The notes beneath the pieces were generated by a model. It did not search any database. It was not told the DNA's origin and saw nothing but the letters and a program-made list of their open reading frames with translations. A stretch of DNA of 64,000 nucleotides from G963675935 sp963719005 (GTDB lineage Bacteria > Planctomycetota > Planctomycetia > Pirellulales > Thermoguttaceae): positions 372,001 to 436,000 of the forward strand of contig CAVRAR010000001.1 in the NCBI GenBank assembly GCA_963719005.1, read 5' to 3'. A program made the translations under genes and the position numbers. Shown one piece after another: positions 15,927-27,034 of the stretch (within the stretch, counting starts at the first letter, position 1; the number at the start of each line of letters is the position of its first letter).

Positions 15927-18900
15927 ACAGCCGAAAAGAGCTTAGGACCGACGAATCAATGACTGTCGGAATGTCGCCTTTCGCTCCACGAAAGAAGGCG
16001 GCTTTCGCGGAGCGAAAGGCGACACTGGCCGCCATCGAGTGCCGCACGGGGGCCGACGCGCGACGCCGCTACTGGCGCAGCCTGGAGGAGCTGGCCGGCA
16101 ACGAAGCCTTCCAGGAGGTGATGCGGCGGGAGTTTCCCGAGCAGGCAGCGGACTGGAGCGACGGGTTCAGCCGCCGCCAATTCCTGGCGTTGATGGGAGC
16201 GTCGCTGGCGCTGGCCGGCTTGACGGGATGTTCGGTGAAGTCGGCCCCGTCAACCGACATCGTCCCCTACGTCAAACCACCTGAGGAGGTCGTGCCGGGC
16301 AGGCCGCTGTTCTTTGCCACCACGATGACTTTCGCCGGCGGCGCGGCCGGACTGCTGGTGGAAAGTCACACCGGAAGGCCCACCAAGATCGAGGGCAACC
16401 CCGACCACCCTGCCAGCCGCGGCGCCACCGACATCTTCCACCAGGCCTCGATTCTGACACTCTACGACCCCGACCGCGCTCAGACGGTCAGCCATTCCGG
16501 CAGAGCCCACACCTGGGCCGACGCCGCGGCAGTCATTCGCGAGGCCATGCAGAAGCAGCGCAAGAGCGGCGGAGCGGGATTTCGTCTGCTAACCGAGACC
16601 ATCGTTTCGCCAACGCTCGCCCGGCAAATCGAATCACTCTTGAAAGACTTGCCGCAGGCGAAATGGCACGTCTACGAGCCCATCCATCGCGACACGGCCT
16701 GGCGTGGCGCCCAAATGGCCTTCGGCGAGGCGGTCAATCCCGTCTACGACTTCCGCAACGCTGACGTGGTTCTCTCGCTCGATGCCGACTTCTTGCAGTG
16801 CAGCCCCGGCAGCCTTTCCTACGCGGCCGACTTCATGGCCCGGCGGCGAGCAGGGGACTGTCCCGATTTTCGCGTCAGCGAAAATGGGACTGTCCCCTTT
16901 GCCGGGATTCGAGCAGTGACGAGAGAAAAGGATGCCGCAGCCGTGAAGATGAACCGGCTGTACGTGGCCGAAACCGCGGTGAGCTGCACGGGGGCCAAGG
17001 CCGATCACCGCCTGGCCTTGCGGCCCGGCGAGATTGAGAGTCTCGCCCGAGCGGTGGCGAGCAAGCTCGACGTAATAAAGGGCGACGATGCCGCCGGCCC
17101 GTTCGAGCATTGGGCCGCCGCCGTGGCCAAGGATCTCGACGCGCATCGCGGCCGCTGTCTGGTGCTGGCCGGAGACCGCCAGCCGCCGGTGGTCCATTTG
17201 CTCGCTCACGCCCTGAACGACCGTCTCGGCAACGTCGGCAAGACCGTGACCTACACCGCTCCCGTGGATGTGAAGCCGGACGATCGGACCGAGTCGCTCC
17301 GCGAGCTGGTTCGGGACATGGAGCAGCAGCGTGTCGAATTCCTCATGATTCTCGGCGGCAACCCGGTCTACAACGCACCGGCCGATTTCCAGTTCGAAGA
17401 ACGTCTGCAAAACGTGCCGTTGCGGATTCATCACGGCCTTTATGCGGATGAGACCTCGCACCAGTGCCAGTGGCACCTGCCAGAGACGCATTACCTGGAG
17501 GCGTGGAGCGACGCCAGGGCGTATGACGGGACGGCATCGATCGTGCAACCGCTGATTGAGCCGTTGTATCAGGGCCGCTCGGCGCACGAAGTGGTGGCCC
17601 TGCTGGCAGACCAACAAGAGACTCCCGGCCGCGAGATCGTCCAATCGCATTGGCGCGATCAGTGGAAGCGCCACCACAAGGAAGGGAGCTTCGAGCAGTT
17701 CTGGGAGAAGGCCCTGCACGACGGCGTCATCCCCGACACCGCCTTCAAGCCCAAGTCGGTGCAACTCAGGAACGACTGGCAGAAATCTCTCAAGTCCGCT
17801 GATCGAGGCGCGGGAACGGAAGGCCTGGAAATCGCGTTCGAGCCAGATCCGACGATCTACGACGGTTCATGGGCCAACAACGGCTGGCTGCAAGAATTGC
17901 CCAAGCCGCTGACGAAGCTCACCTGGGGTAATGCCGCCATTATGAGCCCCGCCACCGCCGAGCAGCTTGGCATAAAGCCGGGCAGCTACGCCCACGGCGG
18001 CGAACACGGCGGATATCACATGCCCGTCGTCGAATTGTCGCTCGACGGCCGCAGCGTGCGGGCGCCGGCCTGGATCATGCCGGGCCATGCCGATCGCACC
18101 GTTACGGTGTATCTTGGTCATGGTCGCGAACATGCCGGCCGCGTCGGCGGAACGGAGGGGCAGACCGTGGGCTTCAACGCGTACCGGCTACGCTCGGCCG
18201 ATCAACCGTGGTTCGCCGCCGGGCTGCGGGTGGCAAAAACATCCGAAATGGAAGTGGTCGTTTGCACGCAAGCACATCAGTCGATGGAAGGCCGCGAGCC
18301 CGTTCGCTCTGCGACACTGGCCGAATATCGCGCGAATCCCCTCTTTGCCGCCAAGACGGAACTGGAGAAGGAGCATCCGGAAATCAAGGAGCCGCGGCAA
18401 TCAATCACGCTCTACGAGCCGTTCGACTACGCTCCGCCAAAACACCGCTGGGGGATGGTCATCGACCTGACCGCCTGCATCGGTTGTCACGCTTGCGTGG
18501 TGGCGTGTCAGGCCGAGAACAACATCGCCGTGGTGGGCAAGGAACAGGTGTCGCGCGGCCGCGAGATGCACTGGCTTCGCATCGATCGCTACATCGAGGG
18601 AACGCCCGACGATCCCCGCGGCTTCCATTTTCAACCGGTGCCCTGCATGCACTGCGAGAATGCCCCCTGCGAGTACGTTTGTCCGGTCGAAGCCACGGTT
18701 CACGGTTCCGAGGGGCTCAACGAGATGGTGTACAACCGCTGCGTCGGCACGCGGTTCTGCTCGAACAACTGCCCCTATAAGGTGCGGCGGTTCAATTTCT
18801 TTCTATTCTCCGACTACGAGACGCCCAGCCGGCGGCTGCAATACAATCCCGACGTGACGGTCCGCTCGCGCGGCGTGATGGAGAAGTGCAGTTATTGCGT

Positions 18901-19157
18901 GCAGCGCATCCGTCATGCCGAGATCGACACGCAGACGCACAAGCGGCCGCTGGTCGACGGCGAGGTGCTGACCGCCTGTCAGGCCGCCTGCCCCGTGGGA
19001 GCAATCGTCTTCGGCGATCTGAACGACCCCAAGAGCAAAGTGAGGAAATGCGCAGGATTCACCGCTTGACTACGCGCTGTTGGGCAACTTGAACACCAAC
19101 CCGCGAACGACTTACTTGGCCGAACTGCGGAATCCAAACCCCGAAATCGAAGCCTAG
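15923..19157 (+). CDS. actB: Alternative complex III subunit ActB, molybdopterin-like plus 4Fe-4S (C-terminal frameshift)
   Basis: Large peripheral subunit of the quinol oxidising complex. A Tat-type signal SRRQFLALMGASLALAGLTGC occurs near residue 83, after a long N-terminus typical of ActB. The molybdopterin-oxidoreductase-like region (no Mo cofactor expected in this family) is followed by four cysteine clusters: CIGCHACVVACQ, CMHCENAPCEYVCPVEA, CSNNCPYKVRR and CSYCVQRI...CQAACPVGAI. The open frame stops at 19069, but the conserved ending DYALLGNLNTNPRTTYLAE continues in the +1 frame to a stop at 19157, so one extra base near 19046 (gaggaaatg) is inferred. Two palindromes lie in frame (15972-16024, 16854-16906). 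The start codon overlaps the actA stop. Confidence 0.95.
15972..16024. repeat. Perfect 16-bp palindrome inside actB
   Basis: Arms 15972-15987 (tgtcgcctttcgctcc) and 16009-16024 (ggagcgaaaggcgaca) are perfect inverted repeats around a 21-base loop. Translated as SPFAPRKKAAFAERKATLAA near the ActB N-terminus, before the Tat motif. Confidence 0.85.
16854..16906. repeat. Family A palindrome inside actB
   Basis: aggggactgtcccgattttc near 16854 pairs with gaaaatgggactgtcccctt near 16887, around cgcgtcagc. It is in frame with ActB (AGDCPDFRVSENGTVPFAG) between the strands of the molybdopterin-like region. A close relative is at 41722-41770 in bshB1. Confidence 0.8.
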
Positions 19158-19161
19158 CCCT

Positions 19162-20574
19162 ATGTCAACCGTCGCTCAACAGCCCGGAAACGAGAACGGG
19201 CCGGCCCCTCTGGGCGTGGATCGGCCGAACTACGTGCCAATCGGCCACGATCTGACCTCGGTGACCGAGAAGATCAGCGCCCTGGTGCTCACCCGGCCCA
19301 CCGGCCTCGGCTGGCTCGGATGTTTCGGCTTCAGCAATGGCTTGGTCGTCATGCTCCTCGCTGTGGTTGCCTACCTCTTGATCGTCGGCGTGGGCATTTG
19401 GGGAATTCAGATCCCGAACGGCTGGGGTTTCGCCATCACCGACTTCGTCTGGTGGATCGGAATCGGTCACGCCGGAACGCTGATCTCGGCTTTTCTGCTG
19501 CTGATGCACCAGAGATGGCGGACCTCGATCAATCGCATCGCCGAGGCGATGACGATCTTCGCGGTGATGTGTGCGGGGCTGTTTCCCTTGCTCCACCTGG
19601 GCCGTCCCTGGTTCTTCTATTGGCTGCTGCCGTACGCCAACACCATGACCCTCTGGCCTCAGTTCCGCAGCGCCTTGATCTATGACGTGTTCGCCGTGAG
19701 CACCTATTTCACCGTGTCGCTCCTGTTTTGGTACATGGGCATGATTCCCGACTTGGCGACGCTGCGCGACCGCGCGAAGGGCCGCCTGGCCCAGGTCGCT
19801 TACGGCATGTTGGCCCTGGGCTGGCGGAACTCGGCCCGGCATTGGCAGCGCTTCGAGATGGCGTATCTTCTTCTGGCCGGGCTCGCCACACCCTTGGTGA
19901 TCTCGGTGCATTCGGTGGTGAGCGCCGACTTCGCCGTCTCGGTGATGCCGGCGTGGCACGAAACGGTCTTTCCCCCCTATTTCGTCGCCGGGGCCATTTT
20001 TTCCGGGTTCGCGATGGTGCTGCTCCTCTGCATCCCGATCCGCCATTTCTATCGCCTGAAGGAATTCATCACACTCGATCATCTCGACGTGATGGCCAAG
20101 TTGGTGCTGGCCACGAGCCTGTTGACTTCCTTCGGCTATCTGAGCGAACAATCGCTGTCGTGGTACGCGCACGACGACGTCGAGTGGTACACCTACTGGT
20201 TCCGGCTTTCCGGTTTCGGTCAATATGCCTACCTCACCTGGCTCCTCTTCTTCTGCAACACGATTGTGCCCCAGGTGTTCTGGTTCCGGCGGCTGCGCCG
20301 CAAGGAATGGGTGCTGGCGATCGTCTCCTTGCTGGTGTTGCTGGGAATGTGGCTGGAACGTTTCATGATCATTTCGACGAGCCTAAGCCGCGACTATTTG
20401 CCGTCCTCGTGGGGATTCTTCACACCGACCATCTGGGATTTCCTGACGTTCTTCGGATCCGTCGGGGTGTTCTTGGCGGCGTTCCTGCTGTTCGCCCGGC
20501 TGGCGCCGATCCTCTCGATGTCCGAGACGCGGGCCTTGTTGCCCGGCGCGCACGGTCCGGAGGTGGGACGATGA
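19162..20574 (+). CDS. actC: Alternative complex III subunit ActC (NrfD/PsrC-like)
   Basis: 470 residues, integral membrane subunit of the NrfD family that carries a quinone site. About ten membrane helices can be seen, e.g. GLVVMLLAVVAYLLIVGVGIW, FVWWIGIGHAGTLISAFLLL and VFLAAFLLFARLAP. The N-terminus is cytoplasmic and polar; the H-A-G-T motif in GIGHAGTLISAFLLL is typical of this family. It follows actB after its true end (19157) by 4 bases and overlaps actD. With ActF it forms the membrane core of the complex. Confidence 0.95.
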   Translation: MSTVAQQPGNENGPAPLGVDRPNYVPIGHDLTSVTEKISALVLTRPTGLGWLGCFGFSNGLVVMLLAVVAYLLIVGVGIWGIQIPNGWGFAITDFVWWIGIGHAGTLISAFLLLMHQRWRTSINRIAEAMTIFAVMCAGLFPLLHLGRPWFFYWLLPYANTMTLWPQFRSALIYDVFAVSTYFTVSLLFWYMGMIPDLATLRDRAKGRLAQVAYGMLALGWRNSARHWQRFEMAYLLLAGLATPLVISVHSVVSADFAVSVMPAWHETVFPPYFVAGAIFSGFAMVLLLCIPIRHFYRLKEFITLDHLDVMAKLVLATSLLTSFGYLSEQSLSWYAHDDVEWYTYWFRLSGFGQYAYLTWLLFFCNTIVPQVFWFRRLRRKEWVLAIVSLLVLLGMWLERFMIISTSLSRDYLPSSWGFFTPTIWDFLTFFGSVGVFLAAFLLFARLAPILSMSETRALLPGAHGPEVGR

Positions 20575-21119
20575 GAGTGAAACCTCCGATCCACGGCCTG
20601 ATGGCGGAATTCCTCACTGCCGACGAAGTCCTCGCCGCCGCCCAGGCCGCGCGGAAGGCCGGCTACCGCGACATGGACGCCTACACGCCCTATCCGGTCG
20701 AGGGCCTGGCTGCCGAACTGGGAATGCGAAACAATCGCGTCCCCTTCGTCGTCTTGATGGGCGGCCTGGTCGGCGCGGGCGCTGGGTTCTTCATGCAGTA
20801 TTATTCGATGGCGATCCGGTATACGTTCAACGTCGGTGGCCGACCGTACAACAGTTGGCCGGTGTTCATCCCGATCACGTTCGAGATGCTGATCCTGGTG
20901 GGAGCGCTTGCCGCGTTTCTGGGGATGATGTTGCTCAACGGCCTGCCGCGGCCGCATCACCCGGTCTTCAATGTGCCGCAGTTCGCCCGGTCGAGCCAGG
21001 ACCGTTTCTTCCTCTGCATCGAAGCGACGGACATTCAGTTCGATCGCCGGGTCACGGCCGAGTTCCTGGCCACGCTCAATCCGCACGGCCAGGTTATCGA
21101 GGTGCCGCATGAAGCCTAA
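20571..21119 (+). CDS. actD: Alternative complex III subunit ActD (DUF3341)
   Basis: 182 residues starting at the ATG at 20571, overlapping the actC stop (ATGA). It has the DUF3341 signature: HGLMAEFLTADEVLAAAQAA, then GYRDMDAYTPYPVEGL and two helices (VPFVVLMGGLVGAGAGFFMQ and FEMLILVGALAAFLGMML), followed by a soluble end with FFLCIEATD. ActD is a small membrane subunit binding the ActC/ActF core. The longer frame from 19728 that runs through actC is a shadow. It overlaps actE by 11 bases. Confidence 0.93.
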   Translation: MRVKPPIHGLMAEFLTADEVLAAAQAARKAGYRDMDAYTPYPVEGLAAELGMRNNRVPFVVLMGGLVGAGAGFFMQYYSMAIRYTFNVGGRPYNSWPVFIPITFEMLILVGALAAFLGMMLLNGLPRPHHPVFNVPQFARSSQDRFFLCIEATDIQFDRRVTAEFLATLNPHGQVIEVPHEA

Positions 21120-21837
21120 GACGCCACAGCGCCGATGCCGCCGCTCATTTCCGCGTTTCGCGGCGGTGATCGCACTGCTCCTGTTCACCGGCTGCCAGCA
21201 GAAGATGGCCGACCAGCCGAGCTATAAAGAGTTGGCGCCGTGCGACTTCTTCGCCGACGGCCGTTCCGAGCGGCCGGCGGTTCCCGGCACGGTGGCCCGC
21301 GGGCATTTGCAAACGGACGTCGCCCTGTGCACCGGCCGACGCGAGGGAAAGAACGGCGAGCCGCTCGGCGCCGTGTCGCCCGCCGCCGTTCAGCCGCCGC
21401 CGAATTCTGCCGAAGAAACGAAGGCCAGAAAGGCCCAGTACGACGATTTTGTCGATACGTTCCCATTCCCGATGACCGAAACGGTTCTCGAACGCGGCTA
21501 TCAGCGCTATACGATCTATTGTGCGATCTGCCACGATCCGTTGGGCACGGGACATGGCAAGATCGTCGAACGCGGCTATACTGCCCCGCCCTCGTATCAC
21601 ATCAAGCGGTTGCGCGACGTGCCGCCCGGCTACCTGTTCGCCGTGATCAGTGAGGGCTACGGGTCGATGCCGTCCTATTCCGCTCAAATCCCCCTGCGCG
21701 ATCGCTGGGCGATCGCCGGCTACATTCGCGCGCTCCAGGCGAGCCAACATTTCCCCAAGGTGGACATTTCCGGCGAAATGCGGCGTCAATGGAACAAACA
21801 GGACGCCGCGGCAACGGCAGGAGGAAAATCGCCATGA
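21109..21837 (+). CDS. actE: Alternative complex III subunit ActE, monohaem cytochrome c lipoprotein
   Basis: 242 residues from the ATG at 21109. It has a lipoprotein signal (IALLLFTGC) with Cys near residue 28, one haem motif CAICH (about 142) and a later methionine in GYGSMPSY that can act as the axial ligand. The family position (between ActD and ActF) and haem context, TIYCAICHDPLGTGHGKIV, fit ActE, which donates electrons onward at the outer membrane face. Overlaps of actD and actF (4 bases) indicate one transcript. Confidence 0.93.
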   Translation: MKPKTPQRRCRRSFPRFAAVIALLLFTGCQQKMADQPSYKELAPCDFFADGRSERPAVPGTVARGHLQTDVALCTGRREGKNGEPLGAVSPAAVQPPPNSAEETKARKAQYDDFVDTFPFPMTETVLERGYQRYTIYCAICHDPLGTGHGKIVERGYTAPPSYHIKRLRDVPPGYLFAVISEGYGSMPSYSAQIPLRDRWAIAGYIRALQASQHFPKVDISGEMRRQWNKQDAAATAGGKSP

Positions 21838-23042
21838 TTGCCGATCGGGCGGACATTGGCCGTTGGCAGCGATGGTCCCTCTGGATCGGAGTCTGTTCGC
21901 TCGCCGTCTCCGCAATCGGTGCGGCATTCGCTCCGGCGCCGTTCTTCCGTGCATACCTCGCGGCCTATCTCTTCTACCTTGGCATTCCGTTGGGCTCGAT
22001 GGTCATGTTGATGGCCTATCACCTGACCTGCGGCAGTTGGGGGCTGTTGCTTCGCCGGATTCTCGAAGCTGCCACGAGCACGCTGCCGCTGCTGGCCGTG
22101 CTTTTTCTGCCGATTGCCCTCGGGGTCGGCTACATCTATATCTGGGCGCAGCCGGACGTGGTCGCCGCCAGCCCGAAGCTCCAATATCAGCAGTTCTACC
22201 TCCGCCCGAGCTATTTCTGGATTCGGGCCGCGGTGTATTTTGCTCTCTGGATAGGGATCGCACTACTGCTACGTCACTGGTCGCGCAAAGAAGACCAAAC
22301 CGGCGACCCCCGGCTGGCGTGGAAGAGCCAGCGGCTCAGCGGCTTCGGCGCGGTGATCTACGGCATCAGCATCCATTTCGCGTCGGTCGATTGGGGCATG
22401 TCGCTTATGCCGGCCTTCCATTCGTCGATGTGGGGGCCGTTATTCGCCGCGGGAGAGCTGCTCTCGGCGATGGCCTTCGCGCTGATTGTGCTGGCCTGCC
22501 TGATCGACCGGCCGCCCTTGGGCGAAGTGGCGTCGCGAAAGGTACGGCACGATCTGGCAAGCCTGCTCCTGACGCTGCTGATCGTCTGGGCGTACCTGGC
22601 CTGGTTCCAGTTCATGCTCATCTGGATCGCCAACATGCAGGTAGACGTCATCTGGTATGTTCCGCGAACCAGCGTCGGCTGGAATGCCTTAATGTGGGCA
22701 GTTTTCGCGTTGAACTTCGTGATTCCCTTCTTCCTACTGCTGATGCGGCCGGTCAAGCGAAACAGCACGCTGGTGGCGTGGATCGCGGCCCTGATTCTCG
22801 TCATGCAACTTGTGTTCATGTACTACCAGACGATGCCCGGGCTGTCGGGCGGCGTCGCCGAGCACTGGATGGATCCCTTTATCATTGTCGGGATCGGCGG
22901 AATCTGGCTGGCGTGCTTCCTGTGGCAATTGCAGCGGCGGCCGCTGTTGGCGCCGAACGATTACAATCGAGCCGCAGCTTTGCACCTCCGTCATCTTGAC
23001 GAAGAAGAAGCGGCGCGAGAAGAGAGTCTTGTGTATGGATGA
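21834..23042 (+). CDS. actF: Alternative complex III subunit ActF
   Basis: 402 residues from the ATG at 21834, preceded by aggaggaaaa. Like ActC it is a membrane protein with about ten helices (e.g. LLLTLLIVWAYLAWFQFMLIWI and VFALNFVIPFFLLLM). Family motifs are visible in FASVDWGMSLMPAFHSSMWGP and QFMLIWIANMQVD. ActF and ActC form the paired membrane core of alternative complex III. The ATG overlaps the actE stop and its own stop overlaps the next gene's start. Confidence 0.93.
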   Translation: MIADRADIGRWQRWSLWIGVCSLAVSAIGAAFAPAPFFRAYLAAYLFYLGIPLGSMVMLMAYHLTCGSWGLLLRRILEAATSTLPLLAVLFLPIALGVGYIYIWAQPDVVAASPKLQYQQFYLRPSYFWIRAAVYFALWIGIALLLRHWSRKEDQTGDPRLAWKSQRLSGFGAVIYGISIHFASVDWGMSLMPAFHSSMWGPLFAAGELLSAMAFALIVLACLIDRPPLGEVASRKVRHDLASLLLTLLIVWAYLAWFQFMLIWIANMQVDVIWYVPRTSVGWNALMWAVFALNFVIPFFLLLMRPVKRNSTLVAWIAALILVMQLVFMYYQTMPGLSGGVAEHWMDPFIIVGIGGIWLACFLWQLQRRPLLAPNDYNRAAALHLRHLDEEEAAREESLVYG

Positions 23043-23517
23043 GAAGACAACAAATCCCGGCGTGCACTACGAACGCAAGGACATCCGTTTCGGATGCCTG
23101 CTGGCCGTGATGATCGTCGCCGGCTGCGTTGTCGTATCCGTCGGTTACGGGATGTGGCGGTTTTACTGGTGGCAGGCCGGCCAACAGCAGGCGAAGGGGC
23201 GTTCGCAGTATCCGCTCAGCCCCGGGCTCAATCCGCGATTGCCGCCCGAGCCGCGGTTGGAGCAGATCGATCGGCTGGCCGGCGCGGGCGTTTCCAACGT
23301 TTCCAAGATGCTGGCCGAAAAGGAGAAAGTCCTCAACAGCTATGGGCCGAGTGAGGAAAAGGGGTTTGTCCACGTCCCCATCCAACAGGCGATCAAGGCC
23401 ACCGCCGGCAAGCTGCCGGTCAGGAAGCCGCCGCCCGGCCGGGCCGTCAAGGACAAGGGGTTGACGGACGCCGGTGAATCAAATTCCGGCCGGATGTTCA
23501 GAGGAGAATCCAAATGA
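23035..23517 (+). CDS. Small single-pass membrane protein of the act-cox operon
   Basis: 160 residues from an ATG that overlaps the actF stop. One helix near residues 20-45 (CLLAVMIVAGCVVVSVGYGMW) is followed by a Pro/Gly-rich periplasmic region with LSPGLNPRLPPEPRLEQID, and a segment VHVPIQQAIKATAGKLPVR. This last type of motif is common in small accessory proteins encoded beside ACIII and caa3 oxidases, where it may help supercomplex assembly. It has no haem or copper motif. Position suggests a bridging or assembly role between ActF and SCO; not proven. Confidence 0.8.
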   Translation: MDEKTTNPGVHYERKDIRFGCLLAVMIVAGCVVVSVGYGMWRFYWWQAGQQQAKGRSQYPLSPGLNPRLPPEPRLEQIDRLAGAGVSNVSKMLAEKEKVLNSYGPSEEKGFVHVPIQQAIKATAGKLPVRKPPPGRAVKDKGLTDAGESNSGRMFRGESK

Positions 23518-24383
23518 GACGGACGGCAGTCGCGGCAGGACTTCTGGTGTTCCTCCTCCTGGCCGGCGATCTTGCTTCGGCTCATGCCGCGGCGAAGGAG
23601 CCGCCCGCCATTTTCAGGAAGGTCGGCTTCGACCAACGCCTCGACCAGCAAGTGCCGTTGGACCTGGAGTTCGTCGACGAGACGGGCAAGACGGTCAAGC
23701 TGGGAAACTATTTCGGCAAAAAGCCCGTGGTGCTGGTGCTGGCCTATTATCGCTGCCCGATGCTCTGTACGTTGGTGCTCAACGGGCTTGCGCAGGCCAT
23801 GCGGCAGATTCCGTTCACCATCGGCAAGGAATTCAACGTGGTGACGGTGAGCTTCGATCCGCGCGAGACTCCCGAGCTGGCGGCGCGGAAGAAGGAGACC
23901 TACGTCGCCGCCTACGGCCGGCCCGGGGCCGGCGAGGATTGGCACTTCTTGACCGGTAAGCCCGCGTCGATCAAAAAGCTGACCGACGCCGTCGGATTTC
24001 GCTACGTCTACGATGCGAAACAGGACCAGTACATTCACACCAGCGGCATTATGGTGCTGACGCCCGGCGGCAAGATCTCGCGGTACTTCTACGGCATCAA
24101 GTATGCGCCGCGCGATTTGCGGCTGGGACTGGTCGAAGCGTCGGCCGAGAAGATCGGCTCGCCGGTGGACGTCGTGTTGCTCTACTGTGCCCATTACGAC
24201 CCCCAAACCGGCAAATACACCGCCAGCATCCTCAATTTTGTGCGTGCCGGCGGGGTGGTCACCATCGTGGCGATCGCCGGCATGGTGTGGATCCTATTGC
24301 GGCGCGGAAGGAAGAAACGGGCTGCCGGTGCGGCGAGGCAATCGGCAACACCCGCCGACAGCGGGCAAGGAGACGGGCCATGA
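23514..24383 (+). CDS. SCO1/SenC copper chaperone
   Basis: Delivers copper to the CuA site of cytochrome c oxidase subunit II, and may reduce its cysteines. 289 residues: signal peptide (VAAGLLVFLLLAGDLASAHA), thioredoxin-like fold with the copper site CPMLC at about 81-85 and the third ligand His in IHTSG (about 174), and a C-terminal membrane helix (VVTIVAIAGMVWILLRRG). Placement just before coxB, with an ATGA overlap, is typical for a CuA assembly factor. I therefore call it a SCO homologue with good confidence. Confidence 0.93.
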   Translation: MRRTAVAAGLLVFLLLAGDLASAHAAAKEPPAIFRKVGFDQRLDQQVPLDLEFVDETGKTVKLGNYFGKKPVVLVLAYYRCPMLCTLVLNGLAQAMRQIPFTIGKEFNVVTVSFDPRETPELAARKKETYVAAYGRPGAGEDWHFLTGKPASIKKLTDAVGFRYVYDAKQDQYIHTSGIMVLTPGGKISRYFYGIKYAPRDLRLGLVEASAEKIGSPVDVVLLYCAHYDPQTGKYTASILNFVRAGGVVTIVAIAGMVWILLRRGRKKRAAGAARQSATPADSGQGDGP

Positions 24384-25381
24384 CGTTTGCCGAGATCACC
24401 TTCTTCCCCCAGGAGGCCTCGACCACCGCGCATCAGGTGGACATGCTCTTCTTCTTTCTCCTGACCGTTTGCGGGGCGGTCACGCTGCTGGTGGCGACGC
24501 TGCTGGTGTTCTTCGCCGTGCGATTTCGCCGCCGGCCGGGCGAAGTCGGCAATCCGCCGGAAACGCACTCATCCGAACCGCTGGAATGGTTCTGGACGCT
24601 GACGCCGTTGGTGTTCTTTGCCGCCATGTTCACCTGGGGCGGGATGGTCTACTTCGCCGCCTACCGCCCGCCCGACGACGCCGCCACCGTCTATGTCGTC
24701 GGTAGGCAGTGGATGTGGGAATTCCAGCATCCCGAGGGGCAGAAGGAGAAGAACACGTTGCACGTACCCCTCGGACAGCCCGTCCGATTGCTGCTGACCT
24801 CCGAGGACGTGATTCACAGCCTTTTCATCCCCGATTTCCGCATCCACATGGATCTACTGCCGGAACGCTACTCGTCCGTTTGGTTCCGCGCCACGCGGGT
24901 CGGAACGTACCGCCTTTTTTGTTCGCAATACTGCGGCACGAATCACGCGGGCATGACCGGTCTGGTCATCGTCATGGAGCCGGCGGACTACGAAAAATGG
25001 CTGCACCAAGAGGCCGAAGGCTCGATGGCCCTGCAAGGGCGGAAGGTCTTTCTCAAATACCGCTGCGCCAGTTGCCACAGCGCCGACAGCGACGCCCGCG
25101 CACCGGTGCTCGAGGACTTTTTCGGCAAGCCGGTGATTCTAAGCGACGCCAGCGTGGTCAAGGCCGACGAGAACTACATCCGCGAGTCGATCATCTACCC
25201 GAGCGCCAAAATCGTCGCCGGCTACGACAACATCATGCCGACCTACCAGGACGAGATCAAAGAGGACGAGATTTTTCAGTTGATCGCCTATTTCAAGTCG
25301 CTGAAACCGGGAAAGACGCCCAATCGCGTCGAGAAGTTTCCGCCCCCAACGACGACGCCTCCCATCGAAAGCAAGGAATAG
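24380..25381 (+). CDS. coxB: Cytochrome c oxidase subunit II with C-terminal cytochrome c (caa3 type)
   Basis: Receives electrons and hands them to subunit I. Two N-terminal helices, then a cupredoxin domain with the CuA ligands in CSQYCGTNHAGM (about 182) and a fused cytochrome c whose haem motif CASCH lies near 230 with a distal Met in NIMPTY. The fused haem marks a caa3-type oxidase that can accept electrons directly from ActA/ActE. 333 residues from the ATG at 24380 (overlapping the SCO stop); the longer frame from 24287 is internal to the SCO gene. Confidence 0.95.
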   Translation: MTFAEITFFPQEASTTAHQVDMLFFFLLTVCGAVTLLVATLLVFFAVRFRRRPGEVGNPPETHSSEPLEWFWTLTPLVFFAAMFTWGGMVYFAAYRPPDDAATVYVVGRQWMWEFQHPEGQKEKNTLHVPLGQPVRLLLTSEDVIHSLFIPDFRIHMDLLPERYSSVWFRATRVGTYRLFCSQYCGTNHAGMTGLVIVMEPADYEKWLHQEAEGSMALQGRKVFLKYRCASCHSADSDARAPVLEDFFGKPVILSDASVVKADENYIRESIIYPSAKIVAGYDNIMPTYQDEIKEDEIFQLIAYFKSLKPGKTPNRVEKFPPPTTTPPIESKE

Positions 25382-25387
25382 CGACCC

Positions 25388-27023
<1,636 letters not shown>

Positions 27024-27034
<11 letters not shown>

